Assembly: GCA_964348275.1 (NCBI GenBank)
Contig: CAYGBT010000020.1
Location: 1 to 54,808 of the forward strand
DNA from: CSP1-5 sp964348275
Lineage (GTDB): Bacteria > Methylomirabilota > Methylomirabilia > Methylomirabilales > CSP1-5
DNA length: 54,808 bases
Direction of reading: 5' to 3'
The notes under the pieces are model-generated. The model was given only the letters and a program-made list of their open reading frames with translations, made no database searches and was not told the DNA's origin. This document shows, piece after piece, positions 22,636-31,082 of this stretch (position 1 is its first letter; each line of letters opens with the position of its first letter). The position numbers and the translations under genes were made by a program.

Positions 22636-23595
22636 ATGGTGCGAATTGAGGAAATTAAAGTGGTCACCGTCATCGGGGCGGGGGTGATGGGGAGCGGTAT
22701 CGCCCAGCACTTTGCGCAGGCCGGCTACGAGGTGCACCTTCAGGCTCGGCACGAGGAAACCCTCGGGGAGGCTCGGGCCCGCATCGCCAAGAACCATGAT
22801 TTGATGGTGGAGGCTGGGCTTCTCTCCAGGCCGGCGGCTGCCGAAGCATTATCCCGGATCCGGACCCTCACCAACGTGGAGGTGGCAGTGAGAGGCAGCC
22901 AGTTCGTGAACGAGAGTGTGCCCGAAGATTTAGACCTCAAGCGCCAGATCTTCGCCGCCCTAGATCGCCACGCACCCTCGGAAGCCATCCTCTCCAGCAA
23001 TACCTCTGGCATCTCCATCACGGCTATCGCTGCCGCCACAACCCGACCCGAACGGGTGGTGGGACTTCACTGGATGAACCCTCCTCACCTGATGCCCCCG
23101 GTGGAGGTCACTCGGGGCAGAGAGACCTCCGGCGCCGTTATGGACTGCACCTGTGACCTGGCCCGTCGGATCGGCCGCGTTCCCATTCGGGTCGAGAAGG
23201 ACGTCCCCGGATTTCTCTGGAACCGCCTTCAGTTCGCCCTCATTCGCGAAGCGGTCCACGTGATAGAGGAGGGGATCGCCAGCCCTGAGGCGGTCGACCT
23301 GGCGTTGACGGCCGGACTCGGACTTCGGTGGGCCACTGTCGGGCCGCTCCAGACTATGGACCTCGCCGGCATCCAAACCTTTCATGCCATTGCCGGCTAT
23401 CTGTACCCGGAACTGTCGGCGACCAAAGACCCCCAGCGAAGCCTCGCAGAGAAGGTGGCCCAAGGCCACACGGGGGCGCGAGTCGGCCAGGGGTTCTATG
23501 CCTATCCGCCGGGAGCCCACGAGGCCGCCATCGCTCGACGCGACGCCAAACTGTTTGGCCTCCTCAAGCTCAGGGCGGAAAGATGGGATTCGTAA
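22636..23595 (+). CDS. 3-hydroxyacyl-CoA dehydrogenase (3-hydroxybutyryl-CoA type)
   Basis: This 319-residue protein has a Rossmann domain with VVTVIGAGVMGSGIAQHFA, catalytic residues in ILSSNTSGISI (Ser/Asn) and His/Glu in GLHWMNPPHLMPPVEV. The C-terminal all-helical dimerisation domain is FLWNRLQFALIREAV...GLGLRWATVGPLQTMDLAG. It oxidises L-3-hydroxyacyl-CoA with NAD+ in beta-oxidation or butyrate metabolism; the PPHLMPPVEV variant suggests a non-classical acid substrate, for example carnitine- or gulonate-like. It is a stand-alone gene with a terminator directly behind it. Confidence 0.88.
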   Translation: MVRIEEIKVVTVIGAGVMGSGIAQHFAQAGYEVHLQARHEETLGEARARIAKNHDLMVEAGLLSRPAAAEALSRIRTLTNVEVAVRGSQFVNESVPEDLDLKRQIFAALDRHAPSEAILSSNTSGISITAIAAATTRPERVVGLHWMNPPHLMPPVEVTRGRETSGAVMDCTCDLARRIGRVPIRVEKDVPGFLWNRLQFALIREAVHVIEEGIASPEAVDLALTAGLGLRWATVGPLQTMDLAGIQTFHAIAGYLYPELSATKDPQRSLAEKVAQGHTGARVGQGFYAYPPGAHEAAIARRDAKLFGLLKLRAERWDS

Positions 23596-23603
23596 GGGCT
23601 CCA

Positions 23604-23646
23604 AAAAGCAAAAAGTCCCAGGAATACCTGGGACCATTTTGCTTTT
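23604..23646. terminator. Bidirectional intrinsic terminator
   Basis: AAAAGCAAAAAGTCCCAGG pairs with CCTGGGAC...TTTTGCTTTT around an AATA loop. It lies between the convergent dehydrogenase gene and the 44-residue peptide gene and has T-tracts on both strands. Confidence 0.85.
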
Positions 23647-23665
23647 CGAGTCTCACCCGCCAGGA

Positions 23666-23800
23666 TTAGTCATTACCGGCTTCGGTAAGAAGCTCCTCCA
23701 CGGAGATGCCCACGGAATCGGCGATGTTCACGTCCGCCCAGGCGATCGCCGGGGTGGCGAAGAGGGCGAGGACCAACGCGATAGCTGCAAAGCGCTTCAT
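23666..23800 (-). CDS. 44-residue exported peptide
   Basis: The minus strand encodes MKRFAAIALVLALFATPAIA (signal peptide), then a mature piece of about 24 residues, WADVNIADSVGISVEELLTE and AGND, and TAA. The Shine-Dalgarno sequence AAAGGAGGTG (23808-23817, minus strand) is nearly perfect, 7 bases from the ATG, arguing strongly that this very short gene is translated. The mature part contains a SxGISVEELL helix reminiscent of a ribosomal L12-like or SPOR-like helix cap, but I cannot name it. It shares a convergent terminator with the upstream dehydrogenase gene. Confidence 0.75.
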   Translation of the reverse strand: MKRFAAIALVLALFATPAIAWADVNIADSVGISVEELLTEAGND

Positions 23801-23975
23801 AATGTTTCACCTCCTTTCGTTCAGTGTCGAAATTACCCTTCACCCTTCTTTGATGCCGCTGGGGGGAAAAGGTTTCAAGAAATCTCAAGGCCGCCGTATC
23901 CCCTTTCGCTCATTGGTATAACTGGGACCGAACCCTGTGGGTTCCCGAGAAAATCCGTTGCTCGAAAAAGGAAAA

Positions 23976-24003
23976 CCGCCGGAAATGCCTGCATTTCCGG
24001 CGG
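23976..24003 (-). terminator. Intrinsic terminator of the 24038-24370 gene
   Basis: CCGCCGGAAATG (23976-23987) and CATTTCCGGCGG (23992-24003) are a perfect 12-base stem with a 4-base loop. The minus strand continues TTTTCCTTTTTC. Confidence 0.9.
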
Positions 24004-24037
24004 CTTGCTCGCGCCAATTGGTTGGGCTGTTAAATCA

Positions 24038-24370
24038 TCAGGTCTTGGGCTCCTCCGTTAGATCCTCAACCCGGCGCTCGGATTTTTCGACAACCACGAC
24101 TTTCTTTTCCCCTTCTCTCGCCATGACGCCGATCACATCCGCAGTGTCGAGTTCTCGCTCAAGCTCATCCCAGTAATCATCGATGAATTCTTCTGCCACG
24201 GCCAGGAGACCTTTACGTCTCCCTTCGAGGTCCTTTACACGAAACAGCAAGTGACTACCCTGACTGGCGACGCCAGATTCGATGGTGAACCCAGGAGGAT
24301 GCTTCTTTTCCAGGTAGTCCTTTATGCGCGAAAGCTTGGCCGCCGTGTCCCGCCCTTTTGATGTACTCAT
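24038..24370 (-). CDS. Small alpha/beta protein, paralogue of 29930-30244
   Basis: This 110-residue protein begins at ATG 24370, ahead of a helical SRIKDYLEKKHPPGFTIE. It aligns by eye with the 29930-30244 product: (R)xxYLExxxPxG(F/Y)T, LxFxVxxxxGxRxG, (E)EFxxxxxxEIERELDxxDVxxVx. No signal peptide, membrane helix or catalytic motif is seen. A GGAGGGGGG-like leader precedes the start, and a perfect terminator follows. I do not recognise the family. Two copies in one window suggest an expanded lineage-specific family. Confidence 0.75.
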   Translation of the reverse strand: MSTSKGRDTAAKLSRIKDYLEKKHPPGFTIESGVASQGSHLLFRVKDLEGRRKGLLAVAEEFIDDYWDELERELDTADVIGVMAREGEKKVVVVEKSERRVEDLTEEPKT

Positions 24371-24537
24371 CCCCCCTCCTTTTCCTGTAGGGCACACTCG
24401 AATCGCTTCTCGTCTTCAGAATACCCCAGACCATGGAGGGGATGACAAGTCCGAAGTGTTTTTCGGCATCCGACACGAGGATAGGCAGGCGGGAAATCAG
24501 TGGGCAGGGGATCAAAGGTGTTGGTTGGGCAGGGTTA
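24371..24537. other. Short spacer
   Basis: About 165 bases lie between the small paralogue and the response-regulator gene. No promoter of recognisable type is seen. Confidence 0.3.
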
Positions 24538-25278
24538 TCATACGAATCCGCTGGAAGCTATCTGGCTCAGGTACCGTCGGTACCCCACGAGACTGGAGTC
24601 GTTCCCAAAGCGCACGAGCTGGATCCCATGGCGAAGCCTCCCGTCGACCATCCCCTGGGGATTCTGCCATATCACTTTGCCTTCGGCAGGAATCGTATTC
24701 TCGGGAAGCCTGAGCCGGAGACCGAATACGGTCCCGGGGTCCAGCCGTTCGGGCAGGAAGAGTAACAGGCCACCGAGGCTCACGTTGCCCGCGGTGCCCA
24801 CCAACTCCCGAGACTTATCGGCACCGGCCGCGACGAGGCATCTGACATCCACCCCAGTGGTGAAACGCGGATGACGCCGGTGATGGCGCATCGGGCTACC
24901 TCGCCGAACCTTGTCCACGGCCAACTCCACTGCGCGGACGAGACTGGGCCGATTCAAGGGCTTTGGCACAAAGAAGTCGGCTCCGGCGCGAAAGGCCTTC
25001 CCGGTGTAGGACAGGTCCGTCGATGCCGTTATCCCGACCACAGGGATATCTGCGAGGACGGGATCCCGCTTCAAGCGCGTCAATGTCTCGATTCCGTCGA
25101 CACCGGGCATCATCATGTCCAGGACAATGATGATCGGCTGCACCGTCCGGGCCAGTTCGATCCCCGACTCACCATCGGGAGCCGAACGGACGTCGAAACC
25201 CGCATGTGTTAAAATGGCAGTGACGAGCTCCCGCGACCTGGGATCATCGTCAATAACCAGGACCGGCCGCTTGTGCAT
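24538..25278 (-). CDS. Response regulator with PilZ output domain
   Basis: This 246-residue protein comprises a CheY-like receiver (residues 4-125) with acidic pocket D10-D11-D12, phospho-acceptor Asp54 in VLDMMMPG and Lys106 in FFVPKPL, followed by PilZ (130-235) with RRHPR (R134/R138) and NVSLGG. It would couple phosphorylation to cyclic-di-GMP binding. The ATG at 25278 follows GGAGGTGA, so the upstream in-frame start is not used. A close paralogue lies at 50663-51493. No histidine kinase is adjacent, so both are orphans. Confidence 0.9.
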   Translation of the reverse strand: MHKRPVLVIDDDPRSRELVTAILTHAGFDVRSAPDGESGIELARTVQPIIIVLDMMMPGVDGIETLTRLKRDPVLADIPVVGITASTDLSYTGKAFRAGADFFVPKPLNRPSLVRAVELAVDKVRRGSPMRHHRRHPRFTTGVDVRCLVAAGADKSRELVGTAGNVSLGGLLLFLPERLDPGTVFGLRLRLPENTIPAEGKVIWQNPQGMVDGRLRHGIQLVRFGNDSSLVGYRRYLSQIASSGFV

Positions 25279-25843
25279 AGTCACCTCCAAAGAGGCTTTT
25301 GGACTGCGACGACCCTCGTCGTGCTGCCGTGTGGGCTCAGGGCCTGCTGCGCTTCACTCCCATGGACCACGCGGATGTCATCCATTCCCGACCCACCGTC
25401 AGGCCATCAGGGCTTTGTTCCTTGGGAAAGTTTCCTTGGCGGTGATCACGATGAAGAAAGTCCGCCCATCCGGCAGGTTGGAAATCGTGAAAGCGCTCCC
25501 ACGACCGACGTCACTCGAGGTAAGATTCTGAAACGCTCTCTTGCGACAACTGTGCCAAAAATCGGGAAATTAGGGCGTCCGCGCAACTTTTCAAATTCTC
25601 TCGCTCTAATCAGCCATACGGACCAGTTTCCAATCCAATGCCTGTTACGGGGGCTGGGAAGACTCGGTCAGGGTGTCAACATGTCGTTCGAGGACAGACA
25701 GTTTGTCACACGGGAGATCATACTGAACACGACGACGCCTTCTTCGGAATACGGCACTCCCCGGAAACGTCTTGCTTATAGAGCGCCTATTTGTAGACCG
25801 AGTGGAACGGATCCGTCGAGAAAGTGGAGAGAGAGGTGAGACA
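25279..25843. other. Divergent spacer without a gene
   Basis: This 565-base region lies between the divergent response-regulator and exported-protein genes. Open frames exist but none has a ribosome-binding site or family character. It must contain both promoters; I cannot point to clear boxes. Confidence 0.4.
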
Positions 25844-26671
25844 ATGCGATCGTTTATCGGGACTCTCATCGGCCTAGTGTTTCTCGGGTTGTTGGTGCCT
25901 CCAAAAGTCGAGGCGGTGAACATCCTCGTCAGGGAGGTTAGACGAGAGCGACAGCCGGAAGGGCTTTCGGTTGTTTACGAATTACGGAACGCCTCTGTAG
26001 ACCGTTGGGACCTGCGTCGGGTCGAGGTGCACGTCTTTGACCACACCGGTCGGCGGGTGACACTGCTTCGTCCCATAACGACCCTCGCCCGTCTAGAACG
26101 CGAGGATGTGGAGTTTTTCCGTGCCCGGATTCCCTCAACCACGCTGCCGGAAGCCCACCGTCTGGAGGTCCGGATTTTCGTGCAGGAGGTTCTGCGATAC
26201 CCGGTCGCTGACCCTATCCCAAAGCGGCTGGTCTTTCCCTTTCTCCTGAGATCAGAAACGATCCCCAGGCTCCTCCGCGCAAGTGCAGGGACGCTCCGCG
26301 TGGAATCAGCCGGGATGATCCAGCGGCCCGGCGGCTCTCGGGCAATCCTGCTTCGCCTGATCAACCAAGGTCGCGAGACCATTTCAGAGATTGTCCTTTT
26401 TGGAGAGATCAGCGGCGTCGACGGATCGCTCCAGCGGCTCCGGTTTCCCGTAAGGCCCAAGGTCGTCCTCCCCGGCGCTGAGACGTATGTGTCCGTCGCG
26501 GTCCCACCTCCCATCCTGAATAAGGCGAAAGGAATTTCGCTCCAGGCCCTCTACCGCAAGGCAGCAGGAGGAGAGGCGGTCAGATATGTGGAGGATCTGC
26601 AGATCCGTGTGAGAAGCAACCATCCCGAGGCAGGACGGGATCTCGAAGGAGCGGGATGGAAATCTCTCTGA
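25844..26671 (+). CDS. Exported beta-rich protein, unknown
   Basis: This 275-residue protein has a signal peptide (MRSFIGTLIGLVFLGLLVPPKVEA). The mature part is made of two similar beta-sandwich halves: LSVVYELRNASVDRWDLRRVEVHVFDHTG, then SRAILLRLINQGRETISEIVLFGEI. Each reads as an Ig-like or CARDB-type strand pattern. No catalytic motif is present. I chose the ATG with GAGAGGTGAG directly upstream rather than the frame's first Met. It may be a periplasmic scaffold or chaperone-like protein. It lies 160 bases upstream of the rhomboid gene on the same strand. Confidence 0.75.
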   Translation: MRSFIGTLIGLVFLGLLVPPKVEAVNILVREVRRERQPEGLSVVYELRNASVDRWDLRRVEVHVFDHTGRRVTLLRPITTLARLEREDVEFFRARIPSTTLPEAHRLEVRIFVQEVLRYPVADPIPKRLVFPFLLRSETIPRLLRASAGTLRVESAGMIQRPGGSRAILLRLINQGRETISEIVLFGEISGVDGSLQRLRFPVRPKVVLPGAETYVSVAVPPPILNKAKGISLQALYRKAAGGEAVRYVEDLQIRVRSNHPEAGRDLEGAGWKSL

Positions 26672-26833
26672 CGTGACCGCCTCACCCAGGTGAGGGATCG
26701 CGCTTGTAATCCACCAATGTCTTTGCTAACCTCCTCTCACTCATCGGCCCCTCCGGCTCGCCACTCCGGAGGCACCGTCTCATTTCCGTGGCCGGGATAA
26801 CGCGCCTCTAGAGACCTTCACGGAGCACCCGCC

Positions 26834-28036
26834 ATGATCCTACCGCTGGGCGATGCCCCTAATCCGCGGGGGACACCGTTCGTCACCTATGCGCTCATCC
26901 TCGTCAACTGTGCCGTGTTCGTGCTCATCACCCTGCCACTCAGCGTGAGGGTGCCCGACCCGAACGACCCGGCGCTCTTGGAGTATCTTCGCACGGTGGC
27001 CGGGACCCTGCCACGCCCGGTACCATTGGAGGAACTGTTACGTCACATATCTGCATACGACCTGTTCGTCTTCCGTTACGGCTTTCGACCGGCAGCTCCG
27101 ACCTTAGCCACGCTCTTCACGGCGATGTTCCTCCATGCCGGGTTCATGCATTTATTCGGCAATATGCTCTTTTTGTGGATCTACGGTGACAACGTGGAAC
27201 ACCGACTGGGCCGCCTTCCTTTTTTGTTCTGGTATGTGGGGACCGGGATGATGGCGACGGTGTTCTACACACTGTTTGATCTCGATTCACCGCTTCCGCT
27301 CATCGGGGCGTCGGGCGCCATTTCAGGTGTCCTCGGCTTCTATTTCATCTGGTTTCCCCGCAATACGGTTCGGTTGCTGTTCATTCTCTTCCCCTTTTTC
27401 ATGAACGTAATCACGGTGCCCGCTCGGCTCGTTCTCGGATTCTACTTACTGGTAGACAACTTGCTACCGTTTCTCATCGCACGCGGCATGGAAGGCGGTG
27501 GCGTCGCGTACGGGGCTCACATCGGCGGCTTTTTGGGGGGGCTGACCGCTGCCTGGTTCATGAACCGGCGAGAGGTCACTGCACGGCCGCAGGAGTACCG
27601 CCAGAGGGTCGCCGCCGCCAGAGAATCCATGGACCAGCCCGCAGACGCCATCGCTCAAGCGCTCGCCCGCGGCGATTTCCCTGATGCGGCAGAAACGTAC
27701 TTTGCGCTCGATCCAGACGAGACGCGACGCGTGCTCATGCCGGAGGATTCGCTTGCCCTGGCCGACTGGTTGCAGCGCAATGGGCACCATCGCGCCGCAC
27801 TCATCGTCTATCGACGCCATGTGCGCGACTATCCGCAGGGACCTGGGACCGCCGAAGCGCACGTAGGGGCAGGCATGGTGCAGTTAATGTCCCTCGGCCA
27901 AGCGACGCCAGCGTATCAGCACTTCCTCGACGCGCTTGATCTCGATCCGTCGCCCGAAACCGCTGCCCGGGCGCGGGCCGGACTTGATGCCATCGCCGCT
28001 GTGCAAAAGTTTCAGGTCGGGCGTCCGCGCAATTAA
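26834..28036 (+). CDS. Rhomboid-family intramembrane serine protease
   Basis: This 400-residue protein has a six-helix rhomboid core (residues 18-245) with the His in LHAGFMHLFGN (Asn110 stabilises the oxyanion), nucleophile Ser160 in GASGAISG and base His229 in AYGAHIGGF. The region after residue 265 is a soluble tail of helix pairs (RGDFPDAAETYFALDPDETR, YRRHVRDYPQGPGTAEAHVG, AYQHFLDALDLDPSPETAA) that looks TPR-like. It cleaves transmembrane substrates in the inner membrane; the tail may recruit them. All catalytic residues are present. Confidence 0.92.
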   Translation: MILPLGDAPNPRGTPFVTYALILVNCAVFVLITLPLSVRVPDPNDPALLEYLRTVAGTLPRPVPLEELLRHISAYDLFVFRYGFRPAAPTLATLFTAMFLHAGFMHLFGNMLFLWIYGDNVEHRLGRLPFLFWYVGTGMMATVFYTLFDLDSPLPLIGASGAISGVLGFYFIWFPRNTVRLLFILFPFFMNVITVPARLVLGFYLLVDNLLPFLIARGMEGGGVAYGAHIGGFLGGLTAAWFMNRREVTARPQEYRQRVAAARESMDQPADAIAQALARGDFPDAAETYFALDPDETRRVLMPEDSLALADWLQRNGHHRAALIVYRRHVRDYPQGPGTAEAHVGAGMVQLMSLGQATPAYQHFLDALDLDPSPETAARARAGLDAIAAVQKFQVGRPRN

Positions 28037-28059
28037 GCGGATTGGCGTACACCGCTACC

Positions 28060-28254
28060 TGTGGCAGCGTTGTGGGAGACGAAGCGCCTGGCGCTTAACG
28101 GCACCTGATCAGAGGGCAATACTTCAGTCCATTGGGGGAGAGGCAATGATGGACCCGGGGTAGCGATAGCCGCTCGCGGAACCCTGACACCATTGACTGC
28201 ACACCAGACACTCAGGCGCCCTCTCGGGAATCGCACGAGCCGGGAGGGCGTTTT
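28060..28254 (+). ncRNA. Candidate structured RNA upstream of hpnR, ending in a terminator
   Basis: The spacer from 28037 to 28255 has no ORF, is rich in local pairing (GAAGCGCCTGGCGCTT, GGTAGCGATAGCCGCT) and ends in a terminator whose stem matches the one at 15183. The phrase GACCCGGGGTAGCGATAGCC is echoed near 15120 (ACACCGGGGTGAGTATCC). The next gene encodes a cobalamin-binding radical SAM enzyme, so a metabolite-sensing leader is conceivable. I could not find the cobalamin-riboswitch consensus. Confidence 0.3.
28217..28254 (+). terminator. Intrinsic terminator
   Basis: CGCCCTCTCGG (28217-28227) pairs with CCGGGAGGGCG (28240-28250) with one wobble, followed by TTTTCC. Confidence 0.8.
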
Positions 28255-28436
28255 CCTTCAAGAGGAACGAAAGACGAACGACTGAGTGGAGTCGCGAGGA
28301 CGTAGCGTTGTGATGACCTACCTCGGAGGCATACCGTTCACGACATGTGGAGCGCACCGCACGCCAAGGTTCGGAGTCACCCGTGGTGCAAGGATCCATC
28401 CTCGCACGGTTTATCCATGGGCCAGGGAGACACGCC

Positions 28437-29933
28437 ATGAGAGTCCTTTTGGTCCACCCAAGTCCTTTAATGTATTCCGAGATTTACCTTCGCCTGGAAC
28501 CTCTCGGATTGGAACGAGTGGCCGAGGCAGCCCGCCTGGCCGGGCACAACGTACGGCTCCTTGATCTCCAGATCTTTCACCATCCCGACTACTTCCAAGA
28601 GCTCGACGACTTCCGACCCGAGGCGGTCGGCTTTTCCATAAACTATTTCGCGAACGTCCCCGAAGTCGTGGACCTCGCGGTCGAGACCAAGCGCCGCCTG
28701 CCAGAGTGCTTTGTCTTTATCGGAGGGCATAGCGCCTCGTTCATACCGATGGAGATCTTGGAGCACGCGAAGGGAGCGATCGACTGTGCGGTGCGGGGCG
28801 AGGGGGAAGCGATCACACCCCGGATCCTCGAGGCGATCCCGCACGGCAATCTCGCAGTGCTTCCCGGCGTGGTGACCTTAAATGGCATCGGCCCTTCACC
28901 CACCCTTCTCGATATGTTGGACAAGTACGCCCCGGCTCGGGACCTCACCCGAAAGCGGAGGAAGTATTTCATTGGAGAGCTGGATCCGTGCGCCTCCATC
29001 GAATTCACCCGCGGCTGTCCCTGGGACTGCACGTTCTGTAGCGCGTGGACCTTTTACGGGCGCAGCTATCGTAAGGTCTCTGCCGAGGCGGCAGCAGAGG
29101 AGCTCGCACGCATCCCAGAGCCGAACGCGTTCATCGTGGATGATGTGGCCTTCATCTATCCGGAGCATGGCCTCGCCATCGGTCAGCAGATCGAGAAGCG
29201 GCAAATTCAAAAGCAGTACTACCTGGAGACCCGCTGTGATGTGCTTCTGCGCAATCGAGAGGTCTTCGCCTATTGGAAGCGGCTAGGGTTGCGCTATATG
29301 TTCCTGGGATTGGAAGCCTTAGATGAGGAGGGGCTCAAGCTGCACCGGAAGCGGATCACACCCAGTGAGAACTTCAAGGCTCTCGAAGTGGCCCGCTCGC
29401 TGGGTATTTGGGTAGCCATCAACATCATTGCGGACCCCGACTGGGACGAGCACCGTTTTTCGCTCATTCGGGAGTGGGCCCTGAGCATTCCCGAGATTGT
29501 GCACCTGACCGTCAGCACGCCATATCCAGGGACCGAAACCTGGCATACAGAGTCCCGCAAACTCACCACGCTCGATTACCGGCTCTTCGACGTCCAGCAC
29601 GCGGTCCTACCGACCAAGCTGCCCCTGAGGCAGTTCTATGAAGAGCTCGTGAAGACTCAGGCAGTATTGAACCGGAAGCACCTCGGCTTCGCCGCGGTCC
29701 GAAAGGCTTCATCGACGGCGCTCAAGCTGCTGCTTCGCGGCCAGACCAATTTTGTCCGGAGCCTCTGGAAATTCAGCAGCGTCTATAACCCGGAGCGTCA
29801 GTATGCTGACCACTTTCAGGAAGTGAAATGCCTGATGAGTCCGCCCCCCAGCCGGACGGGTGCCAATCCGTCTGCCGCCGAGCTTTACATCCATGCTCCC
29901 GCGGCAGGCAAACGGGCAGCGGGACATGGCTAG
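28437..29933 (+). CDS. hpnR: Hopanoid C-3 methylase (B12-binding radical SAM)
   Basis: This 498-residue protein begins at ATG 28437 (AGGGAG upstream). The N-terminal B12-binding domain starts MRVLLVHPSPLMYSEIYLRL. The radical SAM cluster is C194-x3-C198-x2-C201 in GCPWDCTFC, with family-specific runs CASIEFTRG, SAWTFYGRSYR, VDDVAFIYPEHG and STPYPGTETWH. This matches HpnR, which adds the 3-methyl group to the hopanoid A-ring. HpnR is known in aerobic methanotrophs, acetic acid bacteria and NC10. No squalene-hopene cyclase gene is in the window. It ends tail-to-tail with the next minus-strand gene, overlapping by 4 bases. Confidence 0.9.
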   Translation: MRVLLVHPSPLMYSEIYLRLEPLGLERVAEAARLAGHNVRLLDLQIFHHPDYFQELDDFRPEAVGFSINYFANVPEVVDLAVETKRRLPECFVFIGGHSASFIPMEILEHAKGAIDCAVRGEGEAITPRILEAIPHGNLAVLPGVVTLNGIGPSPTLLDMLDKYAPARDLTRKRRKYFIGELDPCASIEFTRGCPWDCTFCSAWTFYGRSYRKVSAEAAAEELARIPEPNAFIVDDVAFIYPEHGLAIGQQIEKRQIQKQYYLETRCDVLLRNREVFAYWKRLGLRYMFLGLEALDEEGLKLHRKRITPSENFKALEVARSLGIWVAINIIADPDWDEHRFSLIREWALSIPEIVHLTVSTPYPGTETWHTESRKLTTLDYRLFDVQHAVLPTKLPLRQFYEELVKTQAVLNRKHLGFAAVRKASSTALKLLLRGQTNFVRSLWKFSSVYNPERQYADHFQEVKCLMSPPPSRTGANPSAAELYIHAPAAGKRAAGHG

Positions 29934-30244
29934 CGGGGTTGTTGGGGATCTACGACTGGCGAGCCAAACTTGGGGACAATGACGTTCCCTCTCCCGGCGG
30001 TCGCCAACACACGCATCACATCCCGAGAGTCGAGTTCTCGCTCAATCTCATCCCCATGCTCTGCAAATTCTTCTGGCAGAATGAGGGTAGGTCCGCGTTG
30101 TCCGTCAGGAGTCCTGACTTCAAATCGCAAGTGGCACGGCATAAATTCCCTGTACGGTTCGACGGTATAGCCTTGGGGGTATCGCTCTTCGAGATAGCGC
30201 CTGACCCTCAACTCTATGTAGGCGAGTCTCTCCGCGGAGTCCAT
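29930..30244 (-). CDS. Small alpha/beta protein, paralogue of 24038-24370
   Basis: This 104-residue protein starts at ATG 30244 with AAGGGAG upstream; the longer frame lacks a credible start. It shares with the 24038 product the pattern RxYLEERYPQGYTVE, LRFEVRTPDGQRGP, LPEEFAEHGDEIERELDSRDVMRVL. It has no signal peptide and is predicted cytoplasmic. It overlaps hpnR by 4 bases tail-to-tail, so hpnR readthrough would make antisense to it. A possible sigma-54 site lies about 140 bases upstream. Function unknown. Confidence 0.75.
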   Translation of the reverse strand: MDSAERLAYIELRVRRYLEERYPQGYTVEPYREFMPCHLRFEVRTPDGQRGPTLILPEEFAEHGDEIERELDSRDVMRVLATAGRGNVIVPKFGSPVVDPQQPR

Positions 30245-30384
30245 AATCTCCCTTGTCCTCACTCTACGTACAACACTGACTTGCCTGGCACCTCTGCTGG
30301 GACCCCAACGTCGTCGGTACGCCCTCCGATAGTGACCCTCGACGCACGATACAATCTGGAAGCTTCCTTCCGGATGCCGACGTC

Positions 30385-30400
30385 GCAGTCTCGGTGCCAA
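30385..30400 (-). promoter_or_regulatory. Possible sigma-54 promoter for the 29930 gene
   Basis: The reverse strand reads TTGGCAC-CGAGA-CTGC: an intact -24 and -12 GC at the correct 5-base spacing, with one mismatch at -12. It lies 140 bases upstream of the start codon. Confidence 0.45.
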
Positions 30401-30556
30401 GGCAATGTATATCGTTGCCAAAGTAATGTGTCAAGGCAACGGAGGAGGATACCGCAGACACCCAGCATCAAGAGGGCGTTTTTTCTTGGAGGGAACAGCA
30501 CAGGAATGAAAAGGGTCTGTCCTTAGGGATGGAGGCGTATCGTAAGACTTGTTCGA

Positions 30557-31036
30557 TCATGTCGCGCGTGGACATTCGGCGTGAGGGCGCGCCTCATGCG
30601 ACAAATCTGCGATTCGGCACAGCCCGGCGAAGATCCGATCGCTCCGCGCGAAGTATAGGAAGCGTCCCGTGAGTGCATGCCCCTTTAGGAGCCCCGTATC
30701 AACGTAGAACTCGTAAAAGTGAAGTTCCTGCGGGTAAGCGGGATCCCAATCGCATCTGGCTATGCCGGCCACACCTGAGGTTTCCTGGTCGTGGTAGACT
30801 GCGTACGTGTGTCCGTCATGTTTGACAAACACGAACAGCACGTGCACCCCAGACGGAAATGACAGGCGGAGTGGGGTTGTCGCTAACAACGCTTCCCGGG
30901 CTACTTCTCCGTTGTTAAAGTTGGGCATCCCGCGTTCGACCACCTGGACCCAGCTATACGAGGATTGCGCGAGACTGATTCCTCCGATGCCCAGCACGAA
31001 GAATGCGACCAATCCAAGAATCGCCCTTTTCCGCAT
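30557..31036 (-). CDS. Exported protein of unknown function
   Basis: This 159-residue protein has a signal peptide (MRKRAILGLVAFFVLGIGGISLA), then a single domain with two to three Cys (IARCDWDPAYP, GLCRIADLSH) and an FVKHDGHTYAVYHDQETSGVAG turn. I do not recognise the fold. A sigma-54-like site lies about 50 bases upstream on the same strand. It is probably periplasmic and monocistronic. Confidence 0.7.
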   Translation of the reverse strand: MRKRAILGLVAFFVLGIGGISLAQSSYSWVQVVERGMPNFNNGEVAREALLATTPLRLSFPSGVHVLFVFVKHDGHTYAVYHDQETSGVAGIARCDWDPAYPQELHFYEFYVDTGLLKGHALTGRFLYFARSDRIFAGLCRIADLSHEARPHAECPRAT

Positions 31037-31082
31037 CTCCCCCTCCTGGAGACGGTTCGTCTCGTATGGTCGGCAAGTTGTT

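Noticed and set aside
28060..28436. Cobalamin riboswitch upstream of hpnR
   Set aside because: I looked for the B12-box and the GCCACTG-type core and did not find them. The region is kept only as a candidate structured RNA.
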